NCBI GenBank assembly: GCA_002384935.1
Contig: DGCD01000009.1
Location: forward strand, 62,001 to 126,000
Direction: 5' to 3'
DNA length: 64,000 nt
Source: Pusillimonas sp. UBA3987
GTDB lineage: Bacteria; Pseudomonadota; Gammaproteobacteria; Burkholderiales; Burkholderiaceae_B
The notes below the pieces were generated by a model, which saw nothing but the letters and a program-made list of their open reading frames with translations, had not been told where the DNA came from and made no database searches. Below are positions 8,930 to 17,761 of the stretch, one piece after another. Every line of letters starts with the position of its first letter. Position 1 is the stretch's first letter. The position numbers and the translations under genes are program-made.

Positions 8930-8984
8930 CTTCGACACTGACTGAATGCGACAGACTGGCGTTTGTGCAGCCTGTCGCTTCTTG

Positions 8985-10460
8985 TCACGACGACACTTCC
9001 TGAGCCGTTGCCCGCGCCTGCGCCGATTTCGCATCGGTTTCAGTTTTGGCCCGGATGACACGGCCAATAATGAAAAACGCCGCGCCTGGTGCAATAGCAA
9101 ACGCGAACAGCAAAGCATAGGCAGCCGACTGCGCGCCTGGAATACCGCCGGGATCGGTAATACCTGCTGCATTGACAATCATGCCGGCAATGGTCGACCC
9201 CATTGCAAGCGCAAACAACTGAACCGTAATCACCGAACCCGAGGCAATCGTCTCCTGCCCCACTGGCGCACTTCTGAACACTTGCGACAATAAATGAGGC
9301 CAGGAAATGCCGATCCCGAGACCTACACCCAGCAGCGGAACCAACATGACCCAGAACCAATATGTTTGCGTCAAGTGCAGCATCGGCATCAGCAATGCCA
9401 GCGCAACCAGAGAAACAGCTATTGTTGCCGGCCCTGCACGTAATAATACTTTCGCCATCGCAGGCTTGCGACTTGAGCTGAAAATAGAGCCAGCCGTCCA
9501 GCCAATGGACATCAGCGCAGTTAAATAGCCCGCCGTCAGCGGCTCATAGCCATGGACAACCTGCAGAAAATAGGGAATGAAAACCTCAACCGTAATTGAC
9601 ATGCTGATCAAGGCCACGCAAGCGTAAATACTGCCCATCGCCTCATGTAAAGCGTAAGATCCTCGCGGCAATAATGGAATATCGGCATTCATGTCGCTAC
9701 GGGCAACCAAAACGGCAATGCCCAGACCCGCAAACACACCCAGGGCGTTCCAGCCCACATGCGTCGACAGGCTGCCCATGGACACCACCAGCACCGACAA
9801 CACAACGAGCGCTATTTTGCCAACAGGAGCCCGAATGCGCTGGGTAGGCGCACTTGTACTGCCGGTTGTAGAGGCATTGATTTGAGTGATAACCAGCCAG
9901 GCCAGCCCAAACGCCACCGGCAAAATAGCACCATAAGCCCAGCGCCAGTTTCCCGATTGGGCAAAAATGCCGCCGATGGCCGGCCCGCTTAGCGTGGAAA
10001 CGCCCCACATACTTGATGTCAGCGCTACGGCCCGGGGCCACAGGCGCTCTTCAAACACAACCCGGATCGATGAGTAGCAAAGGCCCAGCAATAAACCGCC
10101 ACCCGCCCCCTGCACGGTTCGCCCAGCCAGCATCCAGAACATACTGGGGGCCAACGCACAGGCCGCAGTGCCAATCGAAAAAATAACAATCGCAACAAGA
10201 AAGGCGTTCTTCAGGCCGAAGGCATCATTGGCCTTGGCCGACAATGCGGAACTCATGATAGAAGCCGCAACAAACAGCGTCATATTCCAGGCGTAATACT
10301 CCAGGCCACCAATATCACGCACAACCGAAGGCAGGATGGTTACGGCAATGTAAACATTAATGGCATGCAGCGCGACGCCGCCCGCTACCGCCAAAGAGCG
10401 CAGCCCATTGCGTCCCGACAGCAACTCTCCCCACGACGCTTGTTCCGACGACCCACTCAT
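8985..10460 (-). CDS. MFS transporter, drug-efflux type
   Basis: A 491-residue major facilitator with about 14 hydrophobic segments (DHA2-like). Motif C of exporters appears as GVSTLSGPAIGG, and the loop 2-3 motif A is degenerate. It is the last of three genes; its start overlaps the LOG-family stop by four bases. The substrate is unknown. The LigC-like dehydrogenase two genes upstream suggests an aromatic acid or pathway intermediate, but that rests only on position. Confidence 0.8.
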   Translation of the reverse strand: MSGSSEQASWGELLSGRNGLRSLAVAGGVALHAINVYIAVTILPSVVRDIGGLEYYAWNMTLFVAASIMSSALSAKANDAFGLKNAFLVAIVIFSIGTAACALAPSMFWMLAGRTVQGAGGGLLLGLCYSSIRVVFEERLWPRAVALTSSMWGVSTLSGPAIGGIFAQSGNWRWAYGAILPVAFGLAWLVITQINASTTGSTSAPTQRIRAPVGKIALVVLSVLVVSMGSLSTHVGWNALGVFAGLGIAVLVARSDMNADIPLLPRGSYALHEAMGSIYACVALISMSITVEVFIPYFLQVVHGYEPLTAGYLTALMSIGWTAGSIFSSSRKPAMAKVLLRAGPATIAVSLVALALLMPMLHLTQTYWFWVMLVPLLGVGLGIGISWPHLLSQVFRSAPVGQETIASGSVITVQLFALAMGSTIAGMIVNAAGITDPGGIPGAQSAAYALLFAFAIAPGAAFFIIGRVIRAKTETDAKSAQARATAQEVSS

Positions 10461-11344
10461 ACCGGATCTCCGGGGAAAGGCTGTTCGGGACAGTTTGCAT
10501 AAAACACCTCCAGTAACGACAGGATTTCCTCTGCCGTTTCAACCACCGTCACCAACTCTCGATCAGCCTGCGAAATCATGCCTTCTTCCACCATAAAATC
10601 AAAATCAATCAAACGCGACCAATACTCCCGACCAACCAGGATAATCGGCATTCGCGACATTTTCTCGGTTTGCACCAGGGTGAGCGCTTCAAACAATTCA
10701 TCCAGTGTGCCAAACCCGCCGGGAAATGCAACCAGTGCTCTCGCACGCAACATGAAATGCATTTTGCGCAACGCAAAATAATGAAAATGAAAACTTAGCG
10801 ATGGCGTAATAAAAGGATTCGGCACTTGCTCATGCGGCAACGTTATGTTCAACCCGATGCTTTTTGCACCGGCATCGAACGCACCACGGTTACCCGCTTC
10901 CATAATACCGGGCCCACCGCCGGTTACCACGACCAGCCGGCACGGGTTTTCTGCCTGGAAACGCTGTGAAATAAGGAAGGAAAAACGCCGGGCCTGCTCG
11001 TAATAACGCGAATAATGAACCTGGCGCTGGGCCAGTTTCAAGGCCTGCCTGGCTTGCTGATCGTCTGGATGACTTGCGAGATAGTCCGATGCCTGATCAA
11101 GCTTTTTCTGTGCTTCAACAGCAGGCAACACGCGAGCACTGCCATAAACCACAATCGTCGATTCAATATGATTTTCGCGCAAATACGACTCAGGCTTCAA
11201 CAGCTCGAGTTGAAGCCTGACAGGGCGTAAATCTTCATCGCGCATGAACTCGGCGTCGTGATAAGCCAGCCGGTAAGAGGGACTTTTAAGAATGGCGCGC
11301 AATAATTCGGCGCGTTGTTCCGGAGTGAGTGAATCGCTGGTCAT
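10457..11344 (-). CDS. LOG-family (TIGR00730) Rossmann-fold protein
   Basis: A 295-residue member of the lysine-decarboxylase-like LOG family; proven members hydrolyse nucleoside 5'-monophosphates to base and ribose 5-phosphate. The two signatures are GGGPGIMEA (142-150) and PGGFGTLDE (208-216), which hold the phosphate-binding and catalytic residues. About 60 extra N-terminal residues mark the longer bacterial type. Its ATG shares one base with the stop of the upstream dehydrogenase (TAATG) and its stop overlaps the MFS start, so the three genes form one transcript. Confidence 0.85.
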   Translation of the reverse strand: MTSDSLTPEQRAELLRAILKSPSYRLAYHDAEFMRDEDLRPVRLQLELLKPESYLRENHIESTIVVYGSARVLPAVEAQKKLDQASDYLASHPDDQQARQALKLAQRQVHYSRYYEQARRFSFLISQRFQAENPCRLVVVTGGGPGIMEAGNRGAFDAGAKSIGLNITLPHEQVPNPFITPSLSFHFHYFALRKMHFMLRARALVAFPGGFGTLDELFEALTLVQTEKMSRMPIILVGREYWSRLIDFDFMVEEGMISQADRELVTVVETAEEILSLLEVFYANCPEQPFPGDPV

Positions 11345-12285
11345 TACAAGGCTTTTTCAATACGATCGAGGGTTTCGTATGCGGGCAGGACACGCGCAAC
11401 ACTGGAGCTGGGTTCATGACCGTTTCCAATGGCGGCGAAAAAATCACGGTCTTGAAGTTCGATACCGTTCAAGGAAACATCAACGCCGGAGACATCAATG
11501 ACATTGCCATCACCGTCGACCAGTTCATCATAGCGTGCAAGATAAGTTCCATTATCGCAAATATAACGGAAGAAAGAGCCTTGGGGACCCTGATTGTTGA
11601 ACGAAAGCGACAGCGTGCAAAGCGCACCGGATGCCACTTTCAACTGAACCGACATGTCCATGGCAATGCCAAGCTGCGGACTCAACGGCCCCTGCATGCC
11701 ATGTACATGCTGTGCAACTTCACCAGTTTGATACTGGAACAGATCTACGCTATGGCAGGCGTGATGCCATAACAGGTGATCTGTCCAGCTTCGGGGCTGA
11801 CCTTGCGCATTAACATTGGTACGTCTGAAAAAATAAGTTTGCACGTCCAATTGCTGCAACGCCAGTTCACCACGCTGGATACGCTGATGCATCCATTGAT
11901 GACTGGGGTTGTAACGACGCGTATGACCTGCCATGGCGACCAGGCCCGTCTCTTTTTGTTTGGCCACCAGCGCCCGCGCACCGGCCAGGTTGTCGGCCAT
12001 GGGGATCTCAATCTGTACGTGCTTGCCGGCATCAAGACACGCCAAAGCCTGGGCAGCATGCACCTGCGTTGGACCGCACAGGATCATGGCATCCAGATCA
12101 GGTTCGGCCAAACAGGCCTCAAGGGAAGGTAATACTTTTGGAACCCTGTACCGACTGGCAACCGCCGCCAGTCGAGCAGTGTCGCCACCACCCGTGATGC
12201 ACGCAACTTCCACACCATCAATACAAGCAATTGCATCTAAATGTTTCAGCCCAAAAGCGCCAACTCCGGCAATACCTACCTTCAT
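11344..12285 (-). CDS. Gfo/Idh/MocA oxidoreductase resembling 4-carboxy-2-hydroxymuconate semialdehyde dehydrogenase
   Basis: A two-domain NAD(P) oxidoreductase of 313 residues (315 if the ATG at 12291 is used). I chose 12285 because AAGGA then sits five bases upstream, while at 12291 it abuts the start codon. The GVGAFG dinucleotide motif is near residue 8. The usual EKP motif is EIP here (HVQIEIPMAD), and segments such as GHTRRYNPSHQ, QTYFFRRTN and HLLWHHACHSVDLF recall LigC/PmdC. Those enzymes oxidise the ring-fission product of protocatechuate 4,5-cleavage to 2-pyrone-4,6-dicarboxylate. The other genes of that pathway are not here, so the real substrate may differ. Confidence 0.6.
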   Translation of the reverse strand: MKVGIAGVGAFGLKHLDAIACIDGVEVACITGGGDTARLAAVASRYRVPKVLPSLEACLAEPDLDAMILCGPTQVHAAQALACLDAGKHVQIEIPMADNLAGARALVAKQKETGLVAMAGHTRRYNPSHQWMHQRIQRGELALQQLDVQTYFFRRTNVNAQGQPRSWTDHLLWHHACHSVDLFQYQTGEVAQHVHGMQGPLSPQLGIAMDMSVQLKVASGALCTLSLSFNNQGPQGSFFRYICDNGTYLARYDELVDGDGNVIDVSGVDVSLNGIELQDRDFFAAIGNGHEPSSSVARVLPAYETLDRIEKAL

Positions 12286-12413
12286 TTCCATCCTTTCAAT
12301 ATCATATCTGCCCTCTAGAATGCCTTAAGTTTCCTGAAAGGCTGACGTAACCCTAGCGACACATAGCTGTCAAGCCAATTGTAAACACCCCTTTTTTATG
12401 AGTAAGCCTGTTC

Positions 12414-14036
12414 ATGATGCACAATCTTAAAATCAGTACCCGTCTGGTCATCGGGTTCGCTGTCATGCTTTTATTTATCGCTATTGTGGCAGGAGTGGGT
12501 ATCTGGCGCGTTCAAAGCTCCGATGCCATGGCACAAGACCTGACAGAAATTCGTCTTGATAACGAGCGTACTATTTCCAAATGGAACATGCTCACCGCGC
12601 TCAATGCCACGCGCACCATCGCCAACGCCAAGTTAACTGACCCCGGGACCATTGCCTACTTTCAAGAACAAATGAAAGAAACCAGCGCGGAGATATCCAA
12701 GCTGCAAGCCGCCTTGGAGAAAAGCATTACTGACCCGGAAGCCATACGCCTGTTCGGCATTGTGCAAGAACGCCGCTCGGAATACGTTGGAAAACGAAAC
12801 GCGGCAATTGAAGCGCGCAAGAAAAGAGACTTTGCAGTTTCACGCGACTTTTTCGAGAATCAGCTTGAAGGGTTATTGTCAAACTACACACAAAGCATTC
12901 AGAACCTTCTTACCTATCAGCAAGGCTTGATTAACAAGCGCGCCGACACCTTGAATCAAGAGAACGAGATTGCTCTTACCGTCCTGATCGGCTTGACGGT
13001 AGCCGCACTGCTTATCGGCGTACTCATGGCCTTGGGCATCACGCGTTCCATTACGCTACCTTTAAGAAACGCGGTTAATTTTGCCGAAAAAGTCTCTTCG
13101 CGCGACCTCACTGGCAATATCTCGGTAAAAGGCAAGAACGAGGTTGCTACATTACTGACCGCCCTGCAGCGCATGAACGCCAACCTGCTCGACGTGGTTC
13201 GCGAGGTTCGCGAAGGTGCCAACTCTATCGCCAGCGCCTCCACCCAGATTGCGGCAGGCAACACCGATTTATCGTCACGAACGGAAGAGCAGGCAAGCTC
13301 GCTGGCTGAAACGGCAGCCACCATGGAAGAAATCACCACCACCGTGAAACAAAATGCCGATAACGCCAATCAGGCGCACGGCCTGGCTGAATCGGCTGCC
13401 AATGTAGCCACTCATAGCGGGCAGGTGGTATCCCAGGTTGTTGAAACCATGGGTGCCATCAACGATTCATCCAAGCAAATCGTCGATATCATCAGTGTGA
13501 TCGACGGCATTGCCTTCCAAACCAACATTCTGGCTTTGAATGCCGCGGTTGAGGCCGCACGCGCAGGTGAGCAGGGCAAGGGCTTTGCCGTTGTTGCGTC
13601 GGAAGTACGCTCTCTGGCCCAGCGCAGCGCCCAGGCAGCCAAAGAGATAAAAGACCTCATCGACAAATCGGCATCCATCACGGAAGAAGGCAACCGCCTG
13701 GTTGCGAAAGCCGGTTCAACCATGGGGGAGACCGTTGACAGCATCCGGCGGGTTACCGACATCATGGACGAAATTACCTCTGCCAGCCAGGAACAAAGCA
13801 TCGGGATCGACCAGGTCAATCAGGCTGTGGCACAAATGGATCAGGTTACCCAGCAGAATGCCTCGCTGGTGCAGGAAGCCTCGGCGGCTTCGGCCAGCCT
13901 GCAGGATCAGGCAACGTCACTGGCCAGGCTGGTTGCCACATTCCGGATGGAGGCGCAGGCGCACCAAGCTTCCGGCAAATCAATAACCGAAGCAAACACA
14001 CCTGTTGGAGGCACCCCGAAATTACTGGGAACCTGA
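12414..14036 (+). CDS. Methyl-accepting chemotaxis protein
   Basis: A 540-residue transmembrane chemoreceptor. The first membrane helix is at about residues 10-30, a periplasmic four-helix-bundle sensor at about 31-185, the second membrane helix at about 188-210, then HAMP and a long cytoplasmic signalling coiled coil. The kinase-control hairpin (IDGIAFQTNILALNAA, then EQGKGFAVVASEVR) is near 362-395. The C-terminus has no NWETF-like CheR tether. There are no che genes nearby, as is usual for orphan receptors. ATG codons at 12414 and 12417 are adjacent and either could be used. A strong terminator follows the stop codon. Confidence 0.95.
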   Translation: MMHNLKISTRLVIGFAVMLLFIAIVAGVGIWRVQSSDAMAQDLTEIRLDNERTISKWNMLTALNATRTIANAKLTDPGTIAYFQEQMKETSAEISKLQAALEKSITDPEAIRLFGIVQERRSEYVGKRNAAIEARKKRDFAVSRDFFENQLEGLLSNYTQSIQNLLTYQQGLINKRADTLNQENEIALTVLIGLTVAALLIGVLMALGITRSITLPLRNAVNFAEKVSSRDLTGNISVKGKNEVATLLTALQRMNANLLDVVREVREGANSIASASTQIAAGNTDLSSRTEEQASSLAETAATMEEITTTVKQNADNANQAHGLAESAANVATHSGQVVSQVVETMGAINDSSKQIVDIISVIDGIAFQTNILALNAAVEAARAGEQGKGFAVVASEVRSLAQRSAQAAKEIKDLIDKSASITEEGNRLVAKAGSTMGETVDSIRRVTDIMDEITSASQEQSIGIDQVNQAVAQMDQVTQQNASLVQEASAASASLQDQATSLARLVATFRMEAQAHQASGKSITEANTPVGGTPKLLGT

Positions 14037-14468
14037 CGTTGCAGACAATCTTCGTCGCAGCCAGCGAAAAACCCCGCCCACCAGCGGGGTTTTTTCATAC
14101 AAGGATTGTGCAGGATCCCAATAATCGTCGTGCTTGCAAACTTTCCCCTGGGCATTGAAGCGAACATGGGTCGCACCTTTTACCGTCCAGTCACGCCGCT
14201 TGGTTTTCTTACCTGTCTGAAACGTAAAAGTCCAGGTTAAAAAGCCGTTCTGGCCCTGTGAAACAGCCTCATCAACGTTGAAAACAGGTTGGTGCACCGT
14301 GGCATACATATGCTTGAAGATACGCAAAATGGCTTCAATGCCCACGACATCATTGAACGGATCAGTGAAAGCGGCATCTGCGTCGTACACCTCGTGCAGA
14401 TACTCAAGATGCTCAGGAGACAGATTCTCATAGAATGCCACCACACGTTGAATATCGCCTGAACTCAT
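14022..14468 (-). CDS. NTF2-like (SnoaL-type) protein, last gene of the lipid operon
   Basis: A 148-residue protein with the cone-shaped alpha+beta fold pattern of the NTF2/SnoaL superfamily: an N-terminal helix pair (VVAFYENLS), DAAFTDPFNDV, and the closing strand KHDDYWDPAQSLYE. These proteins act as small isomerases, hydrolases or binding subunits; no activity can be assigned. Its ATG overlaps the SDR stop by four bases, so it belongs to the light-type lipid cluster. Its last 15 bases overlap the convergent chemoreceptor gene, and codons 124-134 or so form the stem of that gene's terminator. Confidence 0.8.
   Translation of the reverse strand: MSSGDIQRVVAFYENLSPEHLEYLHEVYDADAAFTDPFNDVVGIEAILRIFKHMYATVHQPVFNVDEAVSQGQNGFLTWTFTFQTGKKTKRRDWTVKGATHVRFNAQGKVCKHDDYWDPAQSLYEKTPLVGGVFRWLRRRLSATSGSQ
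14067..14095 (+). terminator. Rho-independent terminator of the chemoreceptor gene, inside a convergent CDS
   Basis: A perfect 11-base stem (14067-14077 with 14084-14094, core ACCCCGC/GCGGGGT), a 6-base loop and a run of six T on the plus strand, 31 bases after the stop codon at 14036. Because the stem starts with five A, it also looks like a terminator on the minus strand, where it lies within the NTF2-like reading frame ahead of its stop codon. Confidence 0.85.
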
Positions 14469-15238
14469 AAGCCGGTACCACGCCGAACCAAAGAAAAATA
14501 CAAGCGGTACGGCAATAGTCGCAAAAACTTCAGCACCAAAGTAAAGCGACGAGGAAAGTGAATTTCAAAACGCCCGCGCGACCAGCCGTTCAAGATAGCC
14601 GTTGCCGCCTGTTCAGGTGTTTGCATCGCCGGCATGGGGAAAGGATTCTGTGCTGTAAGCGATGTTTCCACAAAACCGGGATGGATAACCGACACATGGA
14701 TACCGGCCGGTTTCAAATCCTGATACAAGACCTCCGCCAGATGGGTCAGCGCCGCTTTGGTCGGCCCGTAGCCCAGGCTTTGCGGCAAGCCGGTGAACCC
14801 CGCCACACTGGATACGAAGCTGATGTGTCCTGCACCCTGTGCCTGCATCGGCGGCAGCACGGCATGCAACATGTTCAAGGCACCAACGTAATTCACCTGC
14901 TCGTGCCGCAACATCGTTTCCAGGTCGTAATCCTGAGCGCGCACGGCCTTGAAGTAGCCGGCACAATACAGCACGAGCTCAAGTTCGCCCAACTCCTGGG
15001 TAATGCGCGCCATCGCCTGTTCAAAGGTGCGAACGTCGGTCACATCCAACGGAACAGCCAATGCTTGCGGGTACTTTTCCACAAATGCGTCGAGTGCCTG
15101 CGCATTACGTGCAGAAACCACCACCCGGGCGCCCTGCTGCGCCAAATGACACGCAACCGCATGGCCAATGCCACTGGACGCACCCACTACCCAGACAACC
15201 CGCCCTTTCCAGTTTCGCATCGGTGGGTTCAAAGGCAT
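14465..15238 (-). CDS. Short-chain dehydrogenase/reductase
   Basis: A classical SDR of 257 residues. The cofactor motif GASSGIG is at 19-25, the catalytic serine is in SSVAG (143-144), and Tyr157/Lys161 form YGPTK. The C-terminal 40 residues are basic and hydrophobic (SRGRFEIHFPRRFTLVLKFL), suggesting membrane association and a lipid-like substrate. An SDR occurs beside CFA-synthase-like and DUF1365 genes in light- or singlet-oxygen-induced clusters of other proteobacteria, which fits here. The gene is 12 bases after the DUF3833 lipoprotein and overlaps the NTF2-like gene by four. Confidence 0.88.
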   Translation of the reverse strand: MPLNPPMRNWKGRVVWVVGASSGIGHAVACHLAQQGARVVVSARNAQALDAFVEKYPQALAVPLDVTDVRTFEQAMARITQELGELELVLYCAGYFKAVRAQDYDLETMLRHEQVNYVGALNMLHAVLPPMQAQGAGHISFVSSVAGFTGLPQSLGYGPTKAALTHLAEVLYQDLKPAGIHVSVIHPGFVETSLTAQNPFPMPAMQTPEQAATAILNGWSRGRFEIHFPRRFTLVLKFLRLLPYRLYFSLVRRGTGL

Positions 15239-15250
15239 AAGAAACTCCTT

Positions 15251-15808
15251 TTAACGTTTATAAAATGACAACGTCACCTCTCCCAGGCGGATACCGAATT
15301 TGCTCATTGTTGCGCGATTCAGCATGACTTCGTCATTCATCAGGAACATCCAGTCGTCGAACGACACATCGTAGGTTGTGTCGCCCACAGGCAAACGCAA
15401 TACATACTTCCATTGGAACGCATTTCCAGCAACATAACCCTCGGCTTCACCTACCACATCGGAAGCCGTGCCGGTATAACGGCCGTCACCTTGATCGATG
15501 AGTGTCCACACCCGACGCTGGGTCTGGCCATCGCTGTAGATGAAATCCTCTTCAAGCGTGCCTTTATTGCCCTCCCAGTATGCTTTGATACGAACCGTAA
15601 ACCGGCGCACCACTTTCCCACTGCGATCAGTAAAAATGCCATAGGCATCAATATCGCCGTTGAAATACGCTTTCAAATCAAGACGCGGCTTTTCCTGGGC
15701 GTAATCGGAAGGCGTGGGCGACGCACAGGCCGTGAGAACCAAACACGCCAACGCCAGCAATGCACCGCGCCAGATACCGCCCCTAAGCTGAACCCCAAAC
15801 ACGCTCAT
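15251..15808 (-). CDS. DUF3833 family lipoprotein
   Basis: A 185-residue protein with a signal sequence ending in the lipobox LTAC (Cys about residue 28), so probably anchored in the periplasmic leaflet of a membrane. The body carries the DUF3833 pattern: LDLKAYFNGDIDAYGIF near 43-59, GTLEEDFIYSDGQTQRR, and FDDWMFLMNDEVMLNR near 150-165. The family has a lipocalin-like look and no known reaction. It travels with SDR and CFA-synthase genes, so binding or carriage of a modified lipid is my inference. Its start lies inside the end of the MFS gene (26-base overlap). Confidence 0.85.
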   Translation of the reverse strand: MSVFGVQLRGGIWRGALLALACLVLTACASPTPSDYAQEKPRLDLKAYFNGDIDAYGIFTDRSGKVVRRFTVRIKAYWEGNKGTLEEDFIYSDGQTQRRVWTLIDQGDGRYTGTASDVVGEAEGYVAGNAFQWKYVLRLPVGDTTYDVSFDDWMFLMNDEVMLNRATMSKFGIRLGEVTLSFYKR

Positions 15809-17102
15809 TCCCTTCTCCTTTCAAGTCAAAATGCATACGCCAGACCCACAGCGCCCCCATAGCCAGCAACTTCAATACGCAAGGTAGAACGGCATACCCT
15901 ATGGTTAGCGCGAAAAGCCCCGCTGAATTTTGTGTGCCCGGTGTATATCCCAGCCCCTCCAGAAGTGGCAGCGCCAATCCTGCCGCCAGCGCCAGATTCA
16001 GCTTGGCTGCGCTGCTCCACCACCCGAAATACGCACCTTCGCGCCCAACGTCTGCCTCATGCAGGCGGATGACTTTGGCAAGCAGCGCCGCCGGCAAGGC
16101 AAGGTCTGCACCCAATGCAAAACCACTTGCGGCACAAATCAAAGCGAAAGCCACGATATCGCCGGCACCGAGAAAAGCGGCACCCACAAATCCGGCAATC
16201 GCCAGCGCCATTCCCACCAGCCAGGCTCTGCTCAACCCCCACCGGGCAACCAGCGCCACCCAAACCGGCATCGACCCCGCGGCTACGGCGAAATAAATGA
16301 ACAAGAAAAGCCCTTCCCACCCGGACGCCATCAAACGATCATTCACAAAAAAAAGCAGTAAAGTGGCAGGAATCGCACTGGCGATCCCATTGAGCAGGAA
16401 AACCGCAATCAGTCCGCGATACGCGGGAATATGCCAGGGCTGGGTGATCTGTTCCCAGCGTCGTGGCACGACACGTTTCGGGTCGGGTTTGTTCCGGTCC
16501 GGAGACGGACCCGTCATTAACGCCACGACACCAATGGCCAGCGTCAGCCCCAGAATCGCACTGGTTACCCCCATTCCCGCCACCGAAGGCAAAACACTGG
16601 CCACCAGCACGCCTGCCAGGGCAAAGCCTTCGCGCCAGGAAACCCATCTGCTTTGCGTCTGATCGTTGCCACGCAAACGCGCCGCCCAGGATTGATGCAC
16701 TATGGTAAGAACCCCATACGCAAGATAGGTCAGCAGCAACGCAAGGGACGCCCAGGCAAAAAGGCCGCCCACGCCTGACTGCTGCATGTCAAGAAACAGG
16801 TGGGGAGGGAAAAACAGGCCGGTAAAGCCCACCCAAAGGAGCACAGCCGATATCCCCACGACCCATACCGTCATTCCCGATCCACGCTGAAAAACATCAT
16901 CGGCCAGTTGACCTATGACCGGGTCGGTAAGCGCGTCGAGTATTCGTACGCCAAGCAACAATGCACCAAGCAGCGTGAGCGACATGCCAAACTCGTTGGC
17001 ATAGTACGAAGGCATGTAGACATAAAGCGGCAAGGCAACAAAAGACAAGGGTAGCCCCAACGCCCCATACTGCAAACCTGCACGAACCGTCGGAAAAGTC
17101 AT
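15783..17102 (-). CDS. MFS transporter of the GPH/MelB-like (COG2211) type
   Basis: A 439-residue carrier with 12 predicted membrane segments. The first loop has DALTDPVIGQLADD near 56-69, the mark of the glycoside-pentoside-hexuronide cation symporter family, though the members found in lipid clusters need not carry sugars. ATG overlaps the stop of the chalcone-isomerase-like gene by four bases. The setting suggests movement of a lipid precursor or product across the inner membrane, as MelB-fold MFSD2A does with lysolipids. That parallel is speculative. Confidence 0.8.
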   Translation of the reverse strand: MTFPTVRAGLQYGALGLPLSFVALPLYVYMPSYYANEFGMSLTLLGALLLGVRILDALTDPVIGQLADDVFQRGSGMTVWVVGISAVLLWVGFTGLFFPPHLFLDMQQSGVGGLFAWASLALLLTYLAYGVLTIVHQSWAARLRGNDQTQSRWVSWREGFALAGVLVASVLPSVAGMGVTSAILGLTLAIGVVALMTGPSPDRNKPDPKRVVPRRWEQITQPWHIPAYRGLIAVFLLNGIASAIPATLLLFFVNDRLMASGWEGLFLFIYFAVAAGSMPVWVALVARWGLSRAWLVGMALAIAGFVGAAFLGAGDIVAFALICAASGFALGADLALPAALLAKVIRLHEADVGREGAYFGWWSSAAKLNLALAAGLALPLLEGLGYTPGTQNSAGLFALTIGYAVLPCVLKLLAMGALWVWRMHFDLKGEGNERVWGSA

Positions 17103-17761
17103 TCATTCATTCCAAACAAAGCACGACGCATCGCCGGCTCGGATGTGTCCGGGGAAAGCCATATGCCAAAAAACAGTCGGGCGAAGTCGGCATCTTTGGT
17201 TGAGGCGGTTTCACGCCCGTTGAAGTAGAACGTCGCACCGGCACCGGGTTGATAGATACCGGTCAGGCGATCGCCGTCGTCCACGTTCGGGAAAGCCGAT
17301 TGCATCAACGACAACCAACGGGCCTTGCGTTGGGCATCGATACTTTCCTGGGCCTGCATTTCCTCCAGCGACTTCTCGGCAATGGCCTCGCCACTCAGGC
17401 CTCTGGCATAGACCAGCTCCAATGCAAAAGGATGATCTGCCCACGCCTTGACGCTAAGCGGCTCATTGACCCACAACTGAATGTCATACACGGAAAAGCC
17501 CAACCATCTGAAGCGTTTCTGACCTTGCAACTGAACCGTACCAAGCGCGCTACTGACCTCGGGCGGCGCCGCGGCCTGTGCTGCGTCTGAACCTGAAGCT
17601 GCGGATTCGGTCTTAGGCGCCGCAAGGGGATCATAGGTTTGTGCCCGAACTGTTGATATCCAGGTGGCCATGCTCATTAAGAACAGAAATACCAGCGCTT
17701 GGACAATTGGCCTGCGCGCGTTTGGTACAACGCCGGCCCGGACTGAACTGAGGTTTCTCAT
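17099..17761 (-). CDS. Chalcone-isomerase-like exported protein
   Basis: A 220-residue protein with a signal peptide (cleavage probably after the VRA near residue 40) and a Gln/Ala/Pro-rich linker, followed by the chalcone isomerase-like fold. Typical phrases are LGTVQLQGQKRFRWLGFSVY near 74-93, LELVYARGLSG near 114-124 and LFFGIWLSPDT near 193-203. Bacterial members lack flavonoid substrates; plant and bacterial relatives of this fold bind fatty acids. Location between a CFA-synthase-like enzyme and a transporter supports a fatty-acid binding role in the periplasm. It overlaps both neighbours by four bases. Confidence 0.8.
   Translation of the reverse strand: MRNLSSVRAGVVPNARRPIVQALVFLFLMSMATWISTVRAQTYDPLAAPKTESAASGSDAAQAAAPPEVSSALGTVQLQGQKRFRWLGFSVYDIQLWVNEPLSVKAWADHPFALELVYARGLSGEAIAEKSLEEMQAQESIDAQRKARWLSLMQSAFPNVDDGDRLTGIYQPGAGATFYFNGRETASTKDADFARLFFGIWLSPDTSEPAMRRALFGMNE

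Noticed and set aside
14558..15268. Open frame of 236 codons on the plus strand
   Set aside because: It is antisense to the SDR gene with an intact cofactor site and catalytic triad.
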